Below, one piece after another: positions 1 to 6,059 of a DNA stretch of 9,026 bases; the first letter of the stretch is position 1; each line of letters starts with the position of its first letter. The DNA is taken from positions 1 to 9,026 of the forward strand of contig JAPUIC010000007.1 in NCBI GenBank assembly GCA_027297425.1, read 5' to 3'. The position numbers and the translations under genes are program-made. The DNA is from Nitrososphaerota archaeon (GTDB lineage: Archaea > Thermoproteota > Nitrososphaeria > Nitrososphaerales > JAPUIC01). The notes under the pieces were generated by a model, which made no database searches, was not told the origin of the DNA, and saw nothing but the letters and a program-made list of their open reading frames with translations.

Positions 1-287
1 ATAGAATCAGTGCGGTTGCCGCCGTTTCTAAGGAACTAAAATTCGACCTTGAAAAGATTGTTCTAGTTCGCATGATTGGTACCACGGGAACTGCCGACTT
101 GCAAGGCTTATTCTATCTTTACGATGATATTAACGCAGCCCATAAACAACTTCCGCCTCATTTATTTTCCCGGTTGAAACCAAAGGATGCTAAATCTAAA
201 GAAGCCGAAACAACAGCTGATAAGCCTAAGGATGATGCTAAATCTAAAGAAGCCGAAACAACAGCTGAGAATACAAAGAGTCTATAA
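1..287 (+). CDS. rps24e: Ribosomal protein S24e, 3' part (5' end outside window)
   Basis: This is the C-terminal part of a small-subunit ribosomal protein found in archaea and eukaryotes. The frame is open from base 3 and gives 94 residues before TAA at 285-287. The visible core has the S24e pattern: a helix with VSKELKFDLEKIVLVRMIG, a glycine/threonine-rich turn (GTTGTADLQG) and then FYLYDDINAAHK. The ATG at 72 is internal, because the S24e-like sequence runs upstream of it. After about residue 58 the protein has a Lys/Glu/Ala/Thr-rich tail made of two copies of a 16-residue unit (copies start at residues 62 and 78), unusual for a protein that normally ends soon after the core. The S27ae gene follows after 22 bases on the same strand, the usual archaeal pairing, so the two are probably co-transcribed. 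The family call comes from sequence pattern only, without an alignment. Confidence 0.85.
   Translation, partial: RISAVAAVSKELKFDLEKIVLVRMIGTTGTADLQGLFYLYDDINAAHKQLPPHLFSRLKPKDAKSKEAETTADKPKDDAKSKEAETTAENTKSL
186..268 (+). repeat. 48-base-period duplication in the S24e tail (two 35-base identical copies)
   Basis: Bases 186-220 and 234-268 are identical over 35 positions and are offset by 48 bases, which is exactly 16 codons. Each copy encodes DAKSKEAETTA. The flanking 13 bases are similar but diverged, encoding KPKD-like sequence before each copy. Identity at the synonymous positions suggests a recent in-frame tandem duplication. Confidence 0.9.
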
Positions 288-309
288 CTGTATAGAGCAG
301 AGGGATTAA

Positions 310-471
310 GTGTTGGGTACTAAGATTTGGAACTATTATGAGATTAAGGGGGACTCACTGATACATCTCAAGAAAGATTGCCCTCGTTGTGGGAAAGGTT
401 TTTTCTTAGCGGAGCACAACGATAGGTTCACCTGTGGTAAATGTGCATACACTGCCTGGAAAAAAGGGTAA
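310..471 (+). CDS. rps27ae: Ribosomal protein S27ae (zinc ribbon)
   Basis: This is a 53-residue small-subunit ribosomal protein with a single zinc ribbon: Cys24-x2-Cys27, then Cys42-x2-Cys45 (DCPRCGKGFF and FTCGKCAY), ending AWKKG. Length and motif match archaeal S27ae, which has no ubiquitin fusion. An in-frame TAA at 307-309 directly precedes the GTG at 310, so translation begins at GTG 310 or the adjacent TTG 313. A GAGGG purine stretch around 300-304 could serve as ribosome binding site for either. The gene lies 22 bases after S24e on the same strand and is presumably co-transcribed with it. The next gene converges on it with only 24 bases between the stops. It is short enough to be missed by automated gene calling. 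Confidence 0.92.
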   Translation: MLGTKIWNYYEIKGDSLIHLKKDCPRCGKGFFLAEHNDRFTCGKCAYTAWKKG

Positions 472-495
472 AACCCTGTAGAGACATCCGCTAAT

Positions 496-2133
496 CTATC
501 TATTTAGCTGAAGCTCTTTTCGAACTAAAGAGGCGATCCTAGGCGCGATAAAGGGTCGGAACGGCTTTAGATATTTACTATTAGCTGCAGCTGTTACTAC
601 ATTTAACGATCCACTTTCTAAGTAACCATCTAAAAAACTCCTGATTATTTTCTTGACACCATCTGCATTCATCGTTAATTTGGAGGAATAATACGAAAAT
701 TCGGCTATATCCCAAATTAAATCTCCTCCAATCATGGTCTGCTCTAGGTCAGTGAGATAGACTTCACCTTCTGAAACAATGGCATTGCTTGGTTTTGTGT
801 CTCCAATTCCAAATCCTAGAGCGTGGACTTTTGCTATTACCTTTCCATATTCTCGCAATGGCTGTAAGTCAGCGTCCTTATTTTGGATAACTGATGAAAC
901 TACATTCCCTATACTCTCCCCCTTGATGAAGTTCTTCACGAGTATTTTCTCGTCTAAGATGACACAGATAGGTTGAGGAACTTTTATTCTAACCTTTTGA
1001 AGGTCTATCATGGCTCTATATTCGTTAGATAACCTATCGAATGGCATTACCTTCATTTTTCTCTGTGCAGGACTAGCCCAAATGCTGAGTAGGGTCCATT
1101 TCAACGACCACGGATCTCCGAATTTTTTAATTACAACTTCCTTGACCTTAGATCCGGAAATAAATCTATACAACTTTGAGGATGAATACGGCTCTCCGAT
1201 ACTCAAAACCTTAACTTCTGCGCCGGATTTCATGTCGAGGATATCTACTAACTGACGTAGCCAGTCTTCGTTGTCTGTAACCAGTATCGTATCTTCTAGA
1301 GAGATGAGACTTTTTGGCTTGGTCAGTAGTTTTGGTACATCAGTAACCATCCTATGTCTCCCAATCTTGGATAGTATTTCCTTACCGATTACCTTGGGAC
1401 TTACTCTGCCTGCTAGACCATGAACGGCATATTGAGTTAGCCCTCTTTGAGCATCTTTGACGACCGAATGTAAACGACTTACTTGCCATCCATCATGTGA
1501 TCTAGACGGTATTATTACCCGTCCATCGAAAACCACTTTTTTAGCCATAGCGGCCTCTTTTGCCTTTTCACTAAATACTGCTAAGCTGGATGAAAGATTC
1601 CTCCCCATTAGTGGGCCAGAGTATGTTTTAACGTAACTATACAGCGCAGGGGGATAAACTGCCGCACGTTTCCTGAGTTTCTCATACAAGAAAAATTCTA
1701 GCGGTATTCTCAGATCGAAACCGAAATCACCATACGAAATAAGGAGTTGATTTATCGCCTCTTCCATGACTCTGCCTTTATATACCGATTCTGCATCATG
1801 AAAAATCCCATCTCCAATGATCGATTCGTAAATGTTAAGCAGTCTACCTACTACAAACTCTCCCAGTGCGGATTTGAAGGCGTCTTCCGTAAAAGCCTTA
1901 AAATCTACTATAAGGATCGATACATGAAGATCAGCTTCCAAATATTTGTACCTGATAATCTGCTTGAAACCATCGATCACTAGTATGAGATCATAGTCGC
2001 TATCTTTTTTGAAATATCCACCTACACGAGATCCATATGCACAGATACCGACAATTTTGCCAAGGTCAAGATTTTCACAAATTTTCAGCAATGACTGTCT
2101 CTCTGGTTGAGACAAAACTCTAGCTGAGGTCAT
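496..2133 (-). CDS. Nucleotidyltransferase-fold / atypical protein kinase fusion protein
   Basis: This 545-residue protein has two recognisable parts. Residues about 25-80 carry a nucleotidyltransferase signature: Gly34-Ser35 in CAYGSRVGGYF, followed by DSDYDL with the paired aspartates Asp46 and Asp48. Residues about 320-545 look like a kinase: a VVIKKF strand with candidate Lys336, a candidate helix-C Glu371 in NEYRAM, the catalytic loop GDTKPSN with Asp445, Lys447 and Asn450, and TDLE with metal-binding Asp462 where DFG usually sits. The catalytic loop lacks the usual His/Arg before Asp (IGD). It resembles Bud32/RIO-type small archaeal kinases, although DxKPxN is closer to canonical kinases than Bud32's GDLTTSN. 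Residues 80-320 match nothing I recognise. The ATG overlaps the upstream metalloprotease stop by 4 bases (ATGA) and I see no strong ribosome site, so translational coupling is likely. The substrate is unknown; tRNA, a sugar nucleotide or a protein are all possible. Confidence 0.75.
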   Translation of the reverse strand: MTSARVLSQPERQSLLKICENLDLGKIVGICAYGSRVGGYFKKDSDYDLILVIDGFKQIIRYKYLEADLHVSILIVDFKAFTEDAFKSALGEFVVGRLLNIYESIIGDGIFHDAESVYKGRVMEEAINQLLISYGDFGFDLRIPLEFFLYEKLRKRAAVYPPALYSYVKTYSGPLMGRNLSSSLAVFSEKAKEAAMAKKVVFDGRVIIPSRSHDGWQVSRLHSVVKDAQRGLTQYAVHGLAGRVSPKVIGKEILSKIGRHRMVTDVPKLLTKPKSLISLEDTILVTDNEDWLRQLVDILDMKSGAEVKVLSIGEPYSSSKLYRFISGSKVKEVVIKKFGDPWSLKWTLLSIWASPAQRKMKVMPFDRLSNEYRAMIDLQKVRIKVPQPICVILDEKILVKNFIKGESIGNVVSSVIQNKDADLQPLREYGKVIAKVHALGFGIGDTKPSNAIVSEGEVYLTDLEQTMIGGDLIWDIAEFSYYSSKLTMNADGVKKIIRSFLDGYLESGSLNVVTAAANSKYLKPFRPFIAPRIASLVRKELQLNR

Positions 2134-2810
2134 CCGGAGCTACCATTTTCGGTTTCTCGGATTTTATTTATTATTTCTTTGGGAAAGGTGGTCTTCATAA
2201 TAGCCTGTATAGGTATCTTTACCCGGTTGGTATCTAGACCGACCCTCTTGGAGGGTAGACCTCTATCTATCCACCCTTTCAAAGTCTTTTCGTTCAGTTT
2301 AACATCATGAAGTCCATTTCTGAACTTCTTATCGACATACTCTACTAGTTTCTTATCCTTGAATAGATCTTTAGCAGAAAAGAGACGGCCCATATCTCTT
2401 AACGGAGCTTCGAAGATAGTGGAGGATCTTTCATCGGATAACACATCTAATCGAGAAAACTTTCTAACGAATTCCACATAGTGCATGAATTCATGTGCTA
2501 TTACGGCTTGAATAGTAGTCGTAACGCCAAAAACTATCAATGGAATTGAAAGTTGGATAATGATCTCAACCTTGCCCTGATGCTCTAATGGGATGGTCCT
2601 AGCATACATTATCCCTAATTTGCCGAGCTCCAGCGAGGTAGAGCTCACTGCTAATACTGGCTCAACGTAGAATTGAGGGTATGTTAATTGCGATGCTTCC
2701 TCAACTCGCTTGATACCGGCAGATACGAACCGAAATCGCTCCTTTGTTTTCTTAACTATGTGACTCGGCAGGCTCGATTGTGCTTCGCTTAGCCTCCCGA
2801 GTGGTTCCAT
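2130..2810 (-). CDS. HExxH zinc-metalloprotease-like protein
   Basis: This 226-residue protein has a classical zincin motif, HEFMH (His106, Glu107, His110), in a helix reading VIAHEFMHYVEF. The two His would bind zinc and Glu107 would be the general base. A third ligand is not certain; Glu134 in STIFEAPL or Glu127 are candidates of the gluzincin kind. A hydrophobic stretch (about residues 82-104) runs into the motif. This could be the core strand and active-site helix of a soluble zincin or a membrane-associated segment. There is no clear signal peptide at the N terminus (MEPLGRLSEAQ). It is the first gene of a two-gene unit and overlaps the kinase fusion gene by 4 bases. A TATA-like element at 2828-2835 and no Shine-Dalgarno site before ATG 2810 suggest a leaderless or nearly leaderless transcript. 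I do not recognise a named family beyond the motif. Confidence 0.7.
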   Translation of the reverse strand: MEPLGRLSEAQSSLPSHIVKKTKERFRFVSAGIKRVEEASQLTYPQFYVEPVLAVSSTSLELGKLGIMYARTIPLEHQGKVEIIIQLSIPLIVFGVTTTIQAVIAHEFMHYVEFVRKFSRLDVLSDERSSTIFEAPLRDMGRLFSAKDLFKDKKLVEYVDKKFRNGLHDVKLNEKTLKGWIDRGLPSKRVGLDTNRVKIPIQAIMKTTFPKEIINKIRETENGSSG

Positions 2811-2827
2811 GATTGGAGCTTTAGTCG

Positions 2828-2835
2828 ATTTATAA
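2828..2835 (-). promoter_or_regulatory. TATA-box-like element for the metalloprotease/kinase unit
   Basis: The minus strand reads TTATAAAT here, directly downstream of a T-rich run (TTTTTTTATC). Its centre is about 21 bases before the ATG at 2810, close to the archaeal TATA-to-start spacing, and no Shine-Dalgarno sequence lies between. This fits an archaeal promoter with a very short or absent leader. It lies in the 47-base gap after the Lrp-type gene, so the unit need not depend on readthrough. Confidence 0.5.
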
Positions 2836-2857
2836 GATAAAAAAACGTTTATGGATT

Positions 2858-3319
2858 CTAAGATTGAGGCAATTGATAGAAGGATTGCCTTCTGCGACGT
2901 CTCATCTCAACAAACGTTTCAGTAGTTTTTACTCCTTCTACTTGACCTATTTTGTCCGTAACCGTACTATGAAGCTCGTCTAGAGATTTAGCTTTAATAT
3001 GCATAACAATATCATATCGTCCAGTAACCTCTGAGATGTCCCTGACATCGGCGAACTGCATCAGTTCTTCGATTGCTTTCTCCCTTAATCTGGCATCAAG
3101 GTTAGCTCCTACCAAAGCGCCTACGTTATAACCGAGTAATTCCTCATTAACTTCAACTGTAAACCTCTTTATCAGGTTTCTCCTAGTCAGTCTCTTAATT
3201 CTACTATAAAGAACTGAAGAATTAACTTTAATTTTCTTACTCATTCTAGGGACTGATAGCGAGGCATCTTTAATCAGCTCCTCCAAAATCTTCATATCAG
3301 TTTCGTCGATTTTTCCCAT
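2858..3319 (-). CDS. Lrp/AsnC-family transcriptional regulator
   Basis: This is a DNA-binding regulator of about 153 residues. Residues 4-52 form the winged-helix/AsnC domain (KIDETDMKILEELIKDASLS, with the recognition-helix region VNSSVLYSRIKRLTRRNLI). Residues about 65-138 form the RAM ligand-binding and oligomerisation domain, with the typical GRYDIVMHI at 100-108. The protein ends in five consecutive arginines (140-144) and a short polar tail, which is unusual. I chose the ATG at 3319 because MGKIDETD is where family members normally begin and AAAGGGAAAG precedes it. An in-frame ATG at 3349 would add ten polar residues and remains possible. The gene is divergent from the small membrane protein and sits upstream of the metalloprotease unit on the same strand. 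Family members commonly repress their own promoter and respond to amino acids; the ligand here cannot be read from the sequence. Confidence 0.9.
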   Translation of the reverse strand: MGKIDETDMKILEELIKDASLSVPRMSKKIKVNSSVLYSRIKRLTRRNLIKRFTVEVNEELLGYNVGALVGANLDARLREKAIEELMQFADVRDISEVTGRYDIVMHIKAKSLDELHSTVTDKIGQVEGVKTTETFVEMRRRRRQSFYQLPQS

Positions 3320-3358
3320 TTCTTTCCCTTTACTCGAATTGACTTGCATTTATTCAGC

Positions 3359-3366
3359 TTAATAAA
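3359..3366 (-). promoter_or_regulatory. Possible TATA element for the Lrp-type gene
   Basis: The minus strand reads TTTATTAA. With the usual spacing of about 25 bases, transcription would start near 3336, which is inside the longer reading frame from 3349 but upstream of the ATG at 3319. This supports the shorter start. The call is weak because the divergent region is AT-rich and another AT-rich stretch lies near 3405-3415. Confidence 0.3.
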
Positions 3367-3448
3367 CTTGCTACACGTAAAAAGTCAGCACATAATCTCG
3401 AATTTCTTAAAGATAAACCTATTTTTAGCTTTAGGTGAAGGGAATTTG

Positions 3449-3465
3449 CTTATACTATATTATAG
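3449..3465 (+). promoter_or_regulatory. TATA-box region for the small membrane protein
   Basis: The plus strand reads CTTATACTATATTATAG. Archaeal spacing places the transcript start near 3480-3485, leaving a leader of about 10-20 bases before ATG 3495 or 3504. Bases 3455-3465 form the dyad CTATA-T-TATAG, which a TATA box can give by chance but which could also be bound by the divergently encoded Lrp-type regulator. Confidence 0.45.
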
Positions 3466-3494
3466 ATCCTTCGTAATATTTGATACTGATTAGA

Positions 3495-3719
3495 ATGGGA
3501 AGGATGTCTGTACTTTTGGGATTTTGGGCTCTTGGATTAGTCTTGGGAATAGTTTTTTATTACGTCTTTCCAGGTATTTCTCATTTCATTAGTATCCTGC
3601 CAGCTTTACTAGCTGCTAAGAATCTGGGGGGTGCGATGGTATCCGGACTTGCCGGTTCCTTCATCTTTCTAGCTGGTGTAATGCTCTGGGGTCGAATATC
3701 CCGTCAGGCTACCCCCTAG
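3495..3719 (+). CDS. Small hypothetical membrane protein
   Basis: This 74-residue protein is very hydrophobic. It has one clear membrane segment at about residues 5-25 (VLLGFWALGLVLGIVFYYVF) and another at about 47-65 (AMVSGLAGSFIFLAGVMLW). A moderately hydrophobic stretch lies between them at 28-41, and a basic end (GRISRQ) follows. I recognise no family. I chose ATG 3495 because the TATA region upstream puts the transcript start near 3480-3485; the open frame extends to a TTG at 3480, and ATG 3504 is another option. It is divergent from the Lrp-type gene across roughly 150 bases and precedes the glycosyltransferases by 104 bases on the same strand. It could be a membrane partner of the glycosyltransferases or unrelated. 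Confidence 0.6.
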   Translation: MGRMSVLLGFWALGLVLGIVFYYVFPGISHFISILPALLAAKNLGGAMVSGLAGSFIFLAGVMLWGRISRQATP

Positions 3720-3760
3720 AAAGACGGAAATCATTCTAATACTAGATATCACGCGCTATT

Positions 3761-3768
3761 GTATAAGA
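3761..3768 (+). promoter_or_regulatory. TATA-like element before the first glycosyltransferase
   Basis: The sequence GTATAAGA lies about 60 bases before the ATG at 3824, giving a predicted transcript start near 3790 and a leader of roughly 35 bases. A T5 run at 3773-3777 follows and could instead help end transcription of the small membrane protein gene. Support is compositional only. Confidence 0.35.
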
Positions 3769-3792
3769 ACAGTTTTTGCATCCCACACACAG

Positions 3793-3812
3793 AAGACCTC
3801 TTGGATGGTCTT
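3793..3812 (+). other. Hairpin in the leader of the first glycosyltransferase gene
   Basis: AAGACC (3793-3798) and GGTCTT (3807-3812) are perfect 6-base complements around an 8-base loop; a G-U pair (3792/3813) could extend the stem in RNA. It ends 11 bases before the start codon and is followed by TTTAAAG. It could be a leader structure affecting translation or a weak terminator for the upstream gene. It may also be chance. Confidence 0.3.
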
Positions 3813-3823
3813 TAAAGTAGGGA

Positions 3824-4795
3824 ATGGGAATGAAGGTCCATATTCTTTCTCCTCTCTATGGTAATAATAGCGGTATAGGGAGGCACACTGAAGAGCTCCA
3901 CACGCAGCTAATTCGGAAGGGAGTTGACGTCGAAGTAACTTCGACACAAAACACCCCATATATACCCGTTAGAAAACTACAAAATATTTCGTGGGGGCTA
4001 GCAGCGTGCGCCCGAATAAAGACTGCAGACATAGTCCATGCTCATAATCTCCCCAGTATCCTTCCAGCAATTTTCACACAAGGGATGAGAGTTCTAACTC
4101 TTCACGGTGTGTACTCTAACCAGATAAAATTACTCCATGGACGATTTCCTGGATATTTCTCGAGGGCTTTAGAAAGATGGGCTATCAAAAGGGCAGATGT
4201 ACTCACTTGTGTTAGTCTACATGCAACAAGATTCTATGAGAGCATAGGATTTGATGCTAAATATATTCCGAATGCTGTGGATTCTAAGACAATAGAGGGT
4301 ATCGCTAAGACGATCGAAAAAAAACCAGCTCGAATTTTGTTCGTCGGCAGGCAGACGGTGGAGAAGGGCTTCGATATCTTTCTAAAGATAAAAAAAGAGT
4401 TACAGCCGGAATTCGAGTGTATAGCAATCTATGGCAGGCCATGGGACGAAGTCATTCGTCTCATAGCTTCATCCTCTGTCCTTGTCCTACCTAGCAGGGC
4501 TGAGGGGCTTCCAACTGTTATCCTAGAGGCATTTGCTTGCAAAACACCGGTTATTGCTACTGATGTTGGAGGGATACCCGAGCTGATTAAAGACGGAACG
4601 ACCGGACTTCTGGTTCCGGCAAAAACAAATTCCATGATATCTGCCAAGGATTTCTCTGAGCGCGTGCGGTATCTAGTCCACGAGGAATCACTACAACAAA
4701 AGCTAAGCGATGCTGCTTCTTTGAAAGTTAGGCAGGAACACGAGTGGGAGAAAATTTCTGCTAAATATTTAGAACTATACTCTTCACTCCTCTAG
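3824..4795 (+). CDS. GT4-type glycosyltransferase (compact)
   Basis: This retaining GT-B glycosyltransferase has 323 residues, shorter than the usual 350-400. The N-terminal half begins MKVHILSPLYGNNSGIGRHTEEL, a typical acceptor-domain start with a glycine loop. The C-terminal half has LFVGRQTVEKG (Arg176 and Lys181, expected to contact the nucleotide phosphates) and the EX7E motif in SRAEGLPTVILEAFACKTPV (Glu227 and Glu235). Residues 200-220 run from IAIYGRPWDEVIRLIASSS directly into the VLVLPS strand, so a segment of roughly 30 residues, normally including a second strand-helix unit, appears to be missing. There is no signal peptide or membrane helix, so it should be cytoplasmic or membrane-peripheral. 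Starts at 3824 or 3830 are both plausible. The sugar donor and acceptor cannot be told; neighbouring glycosyltransferases suggest assembly of a surface glycan or N-glycan. Confidence 0.9.
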   Translation: MGMKVHILSPLYGNNSGIGRHTEELHTQLIRKGVDVEVTSTQNTPYIPVRKLQNISWGLAACARIKTADIVHAHNLPSILPAIFTQGMRVLTLHGVYSNQIKLLHGRFPGYFSRALERWAIKRADVLTCVSLHATRFYESIGFDAKYIPNAVDSKTIEGIAKTIEKKPARILFVGRQTVEKGFDIFLKIKKELQPEFECIAIYGRPWDEVIRLIASSSVLVLPSRAEGLPTVILEAFACKTPVIATDVGGIPELIKDGTTGLLVPAKTNSMISAKDFSERVRYLVHEESLQQKLSDAASLKVRQEHEWEKISAKYLELYSSLL

Positions 4796-5046
4796 TTTGG
4801 ACACTTCTCGTAGAATTAAGCATGATGATATACTCGAACAATATCCTCTTACTGCAGTTTAATCTGAATGTCCAACAATCTTATTGTCGTAAAAAAATCT
4901 CTCCTGTCTATGAATTGTCTAATAAGAAATCTTATCTTGGACGCTGGAGTAACAAAGAGCCATTACGTCTAACATTCAATATCTTTCTGGCCGACAAGTT
5001 AGTATAAAGAAATATGAGTCCCTAAGGATACCTAAAAGCATTAACA
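4796..5046. other. 251-base gap between glycosyltransferase genes
   Basis: I see no convincing gene here. A 61-codon frame at 4822-5007 has no recognisable motif, no ribosome site and an unremarkable composition. The gap holds a TATA-like element at 5002-5009 and small dyads (ATAAGA-AA-TCTTAT at 4922-4935, ACAAT-CTT-ATTGT at 4875-4887) of a size expected by chance. No coding remnant of a known family could be read by eye. Confidence 0.5.
5002..5009 (+). promoter_or_regulatory. TATA-like element for the GT2/GT4 pair
   Basis: GTATAAAG lies about 41 bases before ATG 5047, predicting a transcript start near 5032 and a leader of about 15 bases without a Shine-Dalgarno site. Together with the 251-base gap, this suggests that the second and third glycosyltransferases have their own promoter. 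Confidence 0.4.
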
Positions 5047-6021
5047 ATGGCAATGAATCCAGAAGTCAGCGCAGTGGTGCTAACCAGAAATTCATCAAGG
5101 AGCATCGTAAAATGTCTAGATTCTATTATTCATAGCGAGTACAAAGTAAAGGAGATCATCGTTGTAGATGGAGCTTCCACCGACGGAACTTTGGATCTCA
5201 TTGAATCGTACAGACCTACTCAGGACATTAAGGTAGTCTCCGACCAACTAAAAGGTCTAGGTTTTGCCCGTGATATAGGTTGGAGAAGTTCTACGGGTGC
5301 GTATATCATCTTCATAGACTCGGATGTCGTGATAGATCGGGAATTGATAGGGGACAGTCTTGTTATAATGGAGAGAGATCGAACCTTAGGGGGTATTAGT
5401 GGAAAACTAGACCCTAAGTGCGATGAGACGGGCCTAATCTCGTTATGGATGGAGAAAAACGTCGCCATAAGTTATCACAAATCTGTCGACTCATATCCTA
5501 GCTTGGAAAAAGAATCCCTCCATACAGGCGCTACTACCTTCCGTCGAAGTGCGTTGGAAGCGGTGGGGGGCTTCGATCATGAGATGGCCTTAGCTTTGGA
5601 GGACTGGACGATCTCTTACCGTTTGAGGCGGCAGGGGTATACGCTAGCCTACATTGATATTCTGTGTTCCCACCTAGAAACATCTGAGCGATTTAGTCGA
5701 ATAAACATCAGGTACGGAAAGGCGCGTACGATCTGCCAAAGGAAGGGTTACCCCATTGTATTATTTCCCCTGAGGTTGAAGCTGACCTTTCTCTGCATCG
5801 TTGCCCCTCCCTTGGCATTAATGCTCATCATGCATTATTATATGATACATCGGCGAATAAACAAGAGACTATCGGCAATAAATAGACTCCTTCTCGGTAC
5901 AATAGAGGTCTGGAGACTCGCCCTAAGGATCTCAGGAATAGTTTTCGAATTGCTATTTGGCCGTCATGTAGAGAAATCGATAAAACCGATGGATGACATT
6001 CTATCGCCTTCATCGAAATAA
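5047..6021 (+). CDS. GT2-family glycosyltransferase with C-terminal membrane segment
   Basis: This 324-residue GT-A family 2 transferase is expected to be inverting. It opens with VSAVVLTRNSSRSIVKCLDS, followed by IIVVDGASTDGT (Asp41, nucleotide binding) and the metal-binding DSD at 91-93. After HTGATTFRRSALEAVGGFDH, typical of the acceptor-side loop, comes Glu185-Asp186-Trp187 (EDW), the usual ED motif carrying the catalytic base. A hydrophobic stretch at about 246-266 (LTFLCIVAPPLALMLIMHYY) probably anchors the enzyme. A second amphipathic stretch at about 281-303 may lie on the membrane. The active domain would face the cytoplasm and use a nucleotide sugar or dolichol-phosphate sugar. ATG 5047 and ATG 5053 are both possible. 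The following GT4 starts 38 bases later on the same strand, suggesting co-transcription. Confidence 0.93.
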   Translation: MAMNPEVSAVVLTRNSSRSIVKCLDSIIHSEYKVKEIIVVDGASTDGTLDLIESYRPTQDIKVVSDQLKGLGFARDIGWRSSTGAYIIFIDSDVVIDRELIGDSLVIMERDRTLGGISGKLDPKCDETGLISLWMEKNVAISYHKSVDSYPSLEKESLHTGATTFRRSALEAVGGFDHEMALALEDWTISYRLRRQGYTLAYIDILCSHLETSERFSRINIRYGKARTICQRKGYPIVLFPLRLKLTFLCIVAPPLALMLIMHYYMIHRRINKRLSAINRLLLGTIEVWRLALRISGIVFELLFGRHVEKSIKPMDDILSPSSK

Positions 6022-6047
6022 AGTTAAAAGAAAAAGGATAATTCTCA

Positions 6048-6054
6048 AGGTGGT
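6048..6054 (+). promoter_or_regulatory. Shine-Dalgarno site for the second GT4 gene
   Basis: AGGTGGT lies 5 bases before the ATG at 6060. Its AGGTG core matches the archaeal anti-Shine-Dalgarno sequence. This is the clearest ribosome site in the window and fits an internal operon gene, whereas first genes here seem to have short leaders. Confidence 0.65.
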
Positions 6055-6059
6055 CTGTC

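Noticed and set aside
72..287. Reading frame starting at ATG 72 as a separate small gene
   Set aside because: The frame is open upstream to the window edge with S24e-like sequence, so this ATG is internal.
3756..3959. 67-codon minus-strand frame overlapping the first GT4 start
   Set aside because: It overlaps a well-supported glycosyltransferase and has no motif or start signal of its own.
4875..4887. Dyad ACAAT-CTT-ATTGT
   Set aside because: Short arms and AT-rich; nothing nearby gives it a role.
4922..4935. Dyad ATAAGA-AA-TCTTAT
   Set aside because: Six-base arms in AT-rich sequence are expected several times by chance; it is not placed at a promoter or gene end.
4822..5007. 61-codon open frame between glycosyltransferases
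   Set aside because: It has no recognisable motif, ribosome site or promoter spacing, and the length is easily reached by chance in this base composition.
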